From contig VYDD01000098.1 in the NCBI GenBank assembly GCA_009843625.1, positions 1-10,496 on the forward strand: a stretch of DNA of 10,496 nucleotides, written 5' to 3'. Of the stretch, positions 6,671 through 10,496 are shown in pieces. Positions within the stretch are counted from its first letter, which is position 1, and each line of letters opens with the position of its first letter. The position numbers were made by a program, and so were the translations under genes. The notes beneath the pieces were generated by a model that worked only from the letters and a program-made list of their open reading frames with translations, did no database searches and was not told the DNA's origin. The stretch comes from Gammaproteobacteria bacterium. Its GTDB lineage: Bacteria; Gemmatimonadota; Gemmatimonadetes; Longimicrobiales; Gaopeijiaceae.

Positions 6671-6686
6671 GCTCTTGAGGCATCAT
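6658..6686 (+). promoter_or_regulatory. Possible sigma70-like promoter of the kinase-regulator gene
   Basis: TTGTGA (6658-6663) and CATCAT (6681-6686) are 17 nt apart, each matching the -35 and -10 consensus at 4 of 6 positions. The -35 would overlap the shared TTTGTGAC block, so a factor bound there could affect both divergent genes. The match is modest. Confidence 0.25.
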
Positions 6687-6760
6687 TACCCCGCCGGCAC
6701 CGTTCTCGCGACCCGCGAGCGGCGGCGCCGCACTTCTCCCCATCGAGGCGAGGTGACGAG

Positions 6761-9163
6761 TTGAGCCAGCCCGACGAGCGAGAACGCCGCATCGAGGAGC
6801 TGCAGGAGCGCCTCTCCCGCCTGAGCGAGGCCAGCCTCCGCATCAACGAGAGCCTCGACTTCGAGACCGTCCTGCAGAACGTGCTCGACTCCGCCCGCGA
6901 TCTCACGGGAGCCCGCTACGGCGTCATTGCGACGAGGGACGAAGAGGGCGGCCTGGAAACGGTCCTGACCTCGGGAACCAGCGAGGAAGAGTACGAGCAG
7001 GTCGTCACGTTGCCGGGCGGCACCGAGATCTTCGCGCACTTCATGGCCGCGCCCGATCCCGTGCGAGTGCCCAGCTGGGGCGCCTACGCGGCGTCGGCCG
7101 AGTTGAACGGGTTCCTTCCCATGCCGGTGTGGGCCGGCCTGACCGCCCCGATCCGGCACCGGGGCGAGTCCGAGGGCGTCATCTTCGTGGGTCACGACCG
7201 GGAGGAACGGAGATTCAGCACCGAAGACGAGGAGATTCTCCTCATGTTCGCCTCGCAGGCGGCGATGGTCATCGCCAATGCCCGACGGCACCGCGAGGAG
7301 CGGCGGGCCAGGGCGGACCTGGAGACCCTCACCGACACCTCCCCGGTGGGCGTGGTCGTCTTCGACGTCGCGACGGCGGCCCCCCGGTCCCTGAACCGGG
7401 AAGCGCGCAGAATCGTCGACAGCCTGTGCGATCCCGACCAGACGCCGGAGGACCTCCTCGAGGTGGCGGCCTTCCGGCGCGCGGACGGGCGGGAAATCTC
7501 CCTCGGGGAGTCCTCGCTCGCGGAGCTCCTGGGCACCGGGGAGACGGTGCGCGCCGAGGAGATCGTCATCGGCATGCCCGACGGGCGCAGCGTCACCGTC
7601 CTGCTCAACGCCACGCCCATCCGCTCCGATGACGGGGCGGTCGAGTCGGTGGTCGTCACTCTGCAGGACATGGCCGACGTCGAGGAGCTGGAGCGGCTGC
7701 GGGCCGAGTTCCTGGCGATGGTCAGCCACGAGCTGCGGGGGCCCCTGACCTCGATCAAGGGCTCCGCCGCCACCGTGCTGGACTCCTCCGCCGAGCTCGA
7801 CCCCGCCGTCGTGCGCCAGTTCTTCCGCATCATCGGGGACCAGGCCGACCACATGCACGACCTCGTCTCCGACCTGCTGGACGTGGCCCGCATCGAAACG
7901 GGCGAGCTGGCGGTCAGTCCCGAACCGGCGGAGCTCACCGTGCTCGTGGACCGGGCGCGGAGCGCCTTCCTGGGCGCCGGCGGCACGAACCGCCTCTCCA
8001 TCGACCTCGCGCCGGACCTGCCCCTGGTGGCGGCGGACCGTCGGCGCATCGTGCAGGTGCTGGGCAACCTGCTGTCCAACGCCGCCCGGCACTCCCCGGA
8101 GTCATCTGTCATCACGCTGACCGCGGAGCGCCAGGGCGTGCATGTCGCCGTCTCGGTGGTGAACGAGGGGCAGGGCATCCCGGCGGAGAGCCTGCCGCAG
8201 CTGTTCCGGAAGTTCTCGAGGGCGCAGCCCGAGGAGCAGGAAGGGGCCACGGGCCTCGGCCTGGCCATCTGCAAGGGGATCGTGGAGGCGCACGGCGGCC
8301 GTATCTGGGCCGAGAGCGACGGACCGGGACTGGGGGCGCGCTTCACCTTCACCCTGCCCTCGGTGGAGGAGACGGGGCGTGGCGCTTCGGCCGCGCTCCC
8401 GGTCGTCCAGCGCCGGTCCGCCTCGCGGCGCGGGCAGCGGGAGGCGGACGAACGGGTGCGCGTGCTCGCCGTGGACGACGACCCCAACGATCTCCGCTAC
8501 GTGCGCGACGCCCTCGTCCAGGCGGGCTACACGCCGCTGATGGCCGGGGACGCGCGGGAGGCGCTCAGCCTGATGGAGGAGGAGCGGCCGGACCTGGCCC
8601 TGCTGGACCTGATGCTGCCCGGCACAAACGGCATCGAGCTGATGCGGGATCTCCTCAAGAGAGCGGACGTGCCGGTCATCTTCCTGTCCGCCTACGGCGG
8701 GGACGAGCTTGTCACCGAGGCCCTTGAGACGGGCGCCGTCGACTACGTGGCCAAGCCGTTCTCGCCCACGGAGCTTGCGGCGCGGATCAAGGCGGCCCTG
8801 CGCCGGCGCGTGGTGGACGAACCGCCGGAGCCCTACGTGCTCGGCGACTTGAGCATCGACTACGCCGAGCGCCGAGTCACACTCGCGGGTCAGCCGGTGC
8901 AGCTGACCGCCACCGAGTACGGGCTGCTCGCCGAGCTTGCCGCCAACGCCGGCCGCGTGCTGACCTACGAGCACCTGCTGGAGCGGGTCTGGGGCGACAA
9001 GGGCGACGGCGACGTGCGCCCCATGCGCACGATCGTCAGCAAGGTCCGCCGCAAGCTGGGCGAGAACGCCGACCACCCCCGCTACATCTTCACCGAGCCC
9101 CGCGTCGGCTTCCGCATGCCCAGGGGTAAGGCGCCGGACGGGGAGGCGGGCGCGGATTCCTGA
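6761..9163 (+). CDS. One-chain sensor kinase and response regulator (GAF-PAS-HisKA-HATPase-REC-winged helix)
   Basis: The product has 800 residues from the TTG at 6761, chosen because GAGG (6750-6753) is 7 nt upstream and the coding character begins here. There is no membrane segment, so it acts in the cytosol. Order: a short coiled coil (about 4-30), a GAF domain (31-172), a PAS-like domain (186-305) and a HisKA domain with the phospho-acceptor His323 in MVSHELRGPL. Next come a HATPase domain with the N box NLLSNAARHS (Asn440), NEGQGIP and GLGLAICKG, a receiver with VDDD (572-574), acceptor Asp616 in LLDLMLPG, Ser643 and Lys665, and an OmpR/KdpE-type winged helix (about 692-787, ending YIFTEPRVGFRM). 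The chain can therefore sense, phosphorylate itself, pass the phosphoryl group to its own receiver and bind DNA. The residue four after His323 is Gly instead of the usual Thr/Asn, which predicts poor phosphatase activity. Ligand and targets are unknown; the divergent surface-protein promoter is the nearest candidate. Confidence 0.93.
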   Translation: MSQPDERERRIEELQERLSRLSEASLRINESLDFETVLQNVLDSARDLTGARYGVIATRDEEGGLETVLTSGTSEEEYEQVVTLPGGTEIFAHFMAAPDPVRVPSWGAYAASAELNGFLPMPVWAGLTAPIRHRGESEGVIFVGHDREERRFSTEDEEILLMFASQAAMVIANARRHREERRARADLETLTDTSPVGVVVFDVATAAPRSLNREARRIVDSLCDPDQTPEDLLEVAAFRRADGREISLGESSLAELLGTGETVRAEEIVIGMPDGRSVTVLLNATPIRSDDGAVESVVVTLQDMADVEELERLRAEFLAMVSHELRGPLTSIKGSAATVLDSSAELDPAVVRQFFRIIGDQADHMHDLVSDLLDVARIETGELAVSPEPAELTVLVDRARSAFLGAGGTNRLSIDLAPDLPLVAADRRRIVQVLGNLLSNAARHSPESSVITLTAERQGVHVAVSVVNEGQGIPAESLPQLFRKFSRAQPEEQEGATGLGLAICKGIVEAHGGRIWAESDGPGLGARFTFTLPSVEETGRGASAALPVVQRRSASRRGQREADERVRVLAVDDDPNDLRYVRDALVQAGYTPLMAGDAREALSLMEEERPDLALLDLMLPGTNGIELMRDLLKRADVPVIFLSAYGGDELVTEALETGAVDYVAKPFSPTELAARIKAALRRRVVDEPPEPYVLGDLSIDYAERRVTLAGQPVQLTATEYGLLAELAANAGRVLTYEHLLERVWGDKGDGDVRPMRTIVSKVRRKLGENADHPRYIFTEPRVGFRMPRGKAPDGEAGADS

Positions 9164-9190
9164 GCCCTTCCGCGTCTCCCCTGTTGCCCC

Positions 9191-9233
9191 GCCTCGGAGT
9201 GTGGAGGCTGGTGGTGAGCGCTACCTCCGAGGC
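9191..9233 (+). terminator. Possible terminator hairpin after the kinase-regulator gene
   Basis: A 9-bp perfect inverted repeat (GCCTCGGAG at 9191-9199 and CTCCGAGGC at 9225-9233) begins 28 nt after the stop codon. The 25-nt loop contains a small AGCGCT palindrome, and an alternative pairing GAGGCT/AGCCTC overlaps it. There is no T-run, as is common in GC-rich genomes. Confidence 0.4.
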
Positions 9234-9250
9234 AAGCCTCAAGCAGTAGT

Positions 9251-9300
9251 CGTCACTGGAGTTGTGCCACGTGAAATGACTGTTTGTGACTTATCCCGAG
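9251..9300 (-). promoter_or_regulatory. Diverged third copy of the GTCACAAA operator element
   Basis: On the minus strand GTCACAAA (9290-9283), then TCATT, is followed 34 bp further by GTGACG (9256-9251). These are the same two blocks in the same order and nearly the same spacing as at 3849-3887 and 6627-6664. AAGTCACAAA is identical over 10 bases to the copy at 6657-6666. No -10 is visible at the expected distance (it would fall in the kinase terminator hairpin), and both flanking genes point toward this site. It is either a remnant of a lost promoter or a free-standing binding site. Confidence 0.4.
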
Positions 9301-9379
9301 GTAGGCATGCTGGTGGCGCGTGACGCACAGGGCCCGGCGCCTCCGGCCTCCCTCCCGAGCGGGCGGCCCGTGATCGCTG

Positions 9380-9417
9380 CGAACCAACCGGCGGCCCCGG
9401 GGACGCCGGTTGGTTCG
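9380..9417 (-). terminator. Strong terminator hairpin of the SARP-type regulator gene
   Basis: A perfect 14-bp inverted repeat (CGAACCAACCGGCG at 9380-9393, CGCCGGTTGGTTCG at 9404-9417) with a 10-nt loop lies 8 nt past the stop of the minus-strand gene. It lacks a U-tract on that strand. Because the two flanking genes converge, it may stop transcripts from both sides. Confidence 0.68.
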
Positions 9418-9425
9418 AGAGGGCG

Positions 9426-10205
9426 TCAGGGACGCGGCCGTCCGGCGAGCAACGGAGCGACCAGCTTCCTGAGCCTCTCCGTGGGCTCGAGCTCGTACGT
9501 CGCCGCGAGCTGCCGCTCGAAGATGTCGTAGGCCCCGAGCGCCTGCCCGCGGTCGCCCGAGGCGAGGTGGATCCCGACGAGGGCGGCGACGGTGCTCTCG
9601 TGCAGCGGATCGCTCTCCCACGCCTGCTGGCAGACGGTGAGCGCCTGGTAGCGGTCGCCGCGCGAGTGGAGCCGGCGCGCGTACACCTCCAGAGCGCACA
9701 GGAAGCGACCCTGCGTCGTCGTGCGGGCGCGCTCGGCCCAGTCGTCCTCCCAGCCGGGCAGCAGCACGAGCGTGAGCACCTCGTGGCGGCCGTACTCGGG
9801 CAGCAGCTGCCCGTGATCCGCAAGCCGGGCCGCCAGCGCCTCCGCCTCCCACAGGTCGATGGCCACGCCGGGGTGGAGGCGCAGCATCTCGCCGTTCGCC
9901 CGGATCAGCGGCAGGCGCGTGGCCCGGACGCGGGTGAGCGTCTTCCGGAGGGTCGCCCCGGCGCTCGCGGCCTCGAGGTGGGGCGCGAGCCGCTCCGCGG
10001 CGGCGATCCGGCTCAGGCCCCGCGGGTGGAGTCCCAGCAGGGCGACCAGGCGCCGGGCTCCCCTCGGGAGCTCACGGGCGGCGCCGTCCACGGTCAGCGC
10101 GAAGGCGCCGAGCAGGGACACGCGGACCTGCGGATCAGTGCGGGCGCGCCGCGTGCTGCGCCGCATCCGCCGGCGCGCCGGCCCGGCCGCGTCGTCCTCG
10201 GGCAT
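9426..10205 (-). CDS. SARP-family transcriptional regulator (winged helix plus BTAD domain)
   Basis: The product has 259 residues. The ATG at 10205 has GGAGG (10216-10212) 6 nt upstream, so it is preferred over the GTG at 10244. After a basic, probably disordered leader (RRRMRRSTRRAR), residues about 27-112 form the OmpR-like DNA-binding domain of SARP proteins (VSLLGAFALTVDG, ELPRGARRLVALLGL, LRKTLTRVRAT). Residues about 117-250 form the bacterial transcriptional activator domain (DLWEAEALAARL, LLPGWEDDWAERAR, ALEVYARRLHSRGD, DPLHESTVAALVGIHLASGD, YDIFERQL). It is the short SARP form, with no ATPase or TPR extension. Such proteins are usually activators of nearby operons, often at direct repeats. 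No biosynthetic cluster is in view, so its targets are unknown. It converges with the kinase-regulator gene. The structured 5' region at 10251-10371 may affect its expression. Confidence 0.88.
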   Translation of the reverse strand: MPEDDAAGPARRRMRRSTRRARTDPQVRVSLLGAFALTVDGAARELPRGARRLVALLGLHPRGLSRIAAAERLAPHLEAASAGATLRKTLTRVRATRLPLIRANGEMLRLHPGVAIDLWEAEALAARLADHGQLLPEYGRHEVLTLVLLPGWEDDWAERARTTTQGRFLCALEVYARRLHSRGDRYQALTVCQQAWESDPLHESTVAALVGIHLASGDRGQALGAYDIFERQLAATYELEPTERLRKLVAPLLAGRPRP

Positions 10206-10251
10206 CGATACCCTCCGTTTCCTCCTCTCCCTGCCGCCTGCCACCGCTTAC

Positions 10252-10290
10252 GGACGCCCGGATCGTGCCCTCAGGCGGATCCGGGCGTTC
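10252..10290 (-). promoter_or_regulatory. Long hairpin in the 5' region of the SARP-type gene
   Basis: ACGCCCGGATC (10254-10264) pairs with GATCCGGGCGT (10278-10288) over 11 bp, and the stem is extended outward by a G-T and a G-C pair. The loop can add GCC/GGC. It lies about 45 nt before the ATG and so would be in the leader or at the promoter. It could be an operator, an attenuator or a terminator of an upstream gene. A smaller hairpin, CTTCGG/CCGAAG (10337-10351), lies further upstream. Confidence 0.35.
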
Positions 10291-10440
10291 CAATTCGCGA
10301 TCCCTATTCGCTGCCCTCTTTGAACCTGAGACGGGCCTTCGGTGGCCGAAGAGCGGTCGTTCGGGCCCCGTTTCCGCGATTCGGTGCGCCGATTTGCCGC
10401 GCTGATTGGAACGTCCGCCCCGTAGCGTTCACGCCGTTTC

Positions 10441-10491
10441 GCCCGGGGCCGGCGCCCAGGGCGAGTGGCCTCGGCGAGGCGCCGGCCGGGC
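10441..10491. terminator. Large GC-rich hairpin at the right edge
   Basis: GGCCGGCGCC (10447-10456) pairs perfectly with GGCGCCGGCC (10478-10487). Past a two-base bulge, GCCC (10441-10444) pairs with GGGC (10488-10491). The loop is 21 nt. It is probably the terminator of a gene beyond the window or a structured spacer. No gene is visible in 10206-10496. Confidence 0.33.
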
Positions 10492-10496
10492 GGAGC

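Noticed and set aside
5012..6760. Open plus-strand frame continuous with the kinase-regulator gene, which would add about 580 residues
   Set aside because: It is antisense to the signal-peptide, cadherin and FN3 coding sequence, has low-complexity Arg/Gly/Val composition and contains no domain. The TTG at 6761 has a well-placed ribosome site exactly where domain sequence begins.
9253..9852. Alternative minus-strand frames over the SARP gene that extend past its stop
   Set aside because: They are Arg/Ala/Gly-rich shadows without domains, while the 9426-10205 frame matches the SARP winged helix and BTAD throughout.
1..10496. CRISPR array, tRNA/rRNA genes or insertion sequence ends
   Set aside because: No short regularly spaced repeats, cloverleaf-like sequence, transposase motif or matching terminal inverted repeats with target duplications were seen.

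Overview
High-GC bacterial DNA with strong G/C preference at third codon positions. The gene types (a SARP/BTAD regulator, a one-chain GAF-histidine kinase-receiver-winged-helix protein, and large exported proteins with FN3, NHL-like and SwmB-like domains) suggest a Chloroflexota bacterium of the Dehalococcoidia/SAR202 kind. That is an inference from gene repertoire and style; an actinobacterium is not excluded. No rRNA, tRNA, transposase or CRISPR array was seen.

Layout. Bases 1-443 (+) hold the 3' end of a membrane-protein gene with a tandemly repeated tail. Bases 494-700 (+) hold a frameshifted, shortened relic of the C-terminus of a SNF2-family helicase. On the minus strand, reading leftward from 6552, there is a run of genes for exported beta-rich proteins. 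First comes a broken FN3/SwmB surface-protein gene (6552-3918) with two single-base frameshifts and one in-frame TAG. Next is an intact 238-residue secreted protein (3758-3042). Last is an intact 679-residue FN3/NHL-repeat protein with a duplicated cysteine-containing C-terminal module (2877-838). Divergent from this run is an 800-residue cytosolic kinase-regulator fusion (6761-9163, +). A SARP-type regulator (10205-9426, -) converges on it and ends in a strong terminator hairpin.

The most notable non-coding signal is a composite promoter element shared by the two minus-strand genes starting at 6552 and 3758. It has a distal GTCACAAA/CATTACGG block, a second GTnAC block 32-33 bp downstream, and an extended -10 (TGG-SATAAT) a further 21 bp on. 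A third, diverged copy of the paired blocks lies between the kinase and SARP genes without a visible -10. One copy sits in the divergent region just upstream of the kinase-regulator. A simple hypothesis is that the fused kinase/DNA-binding protein, or the nearby SARP, controls this set of surface proteins through the element. This is inferred from position only.

Caution: the three inferred frameshifts (one in the SNF2 relic, two in the surface gene) are each repaired by adding one C on the coding strand, so assembly or sequencing error competes with true pseudogenisation and with homopolymer phase variation.
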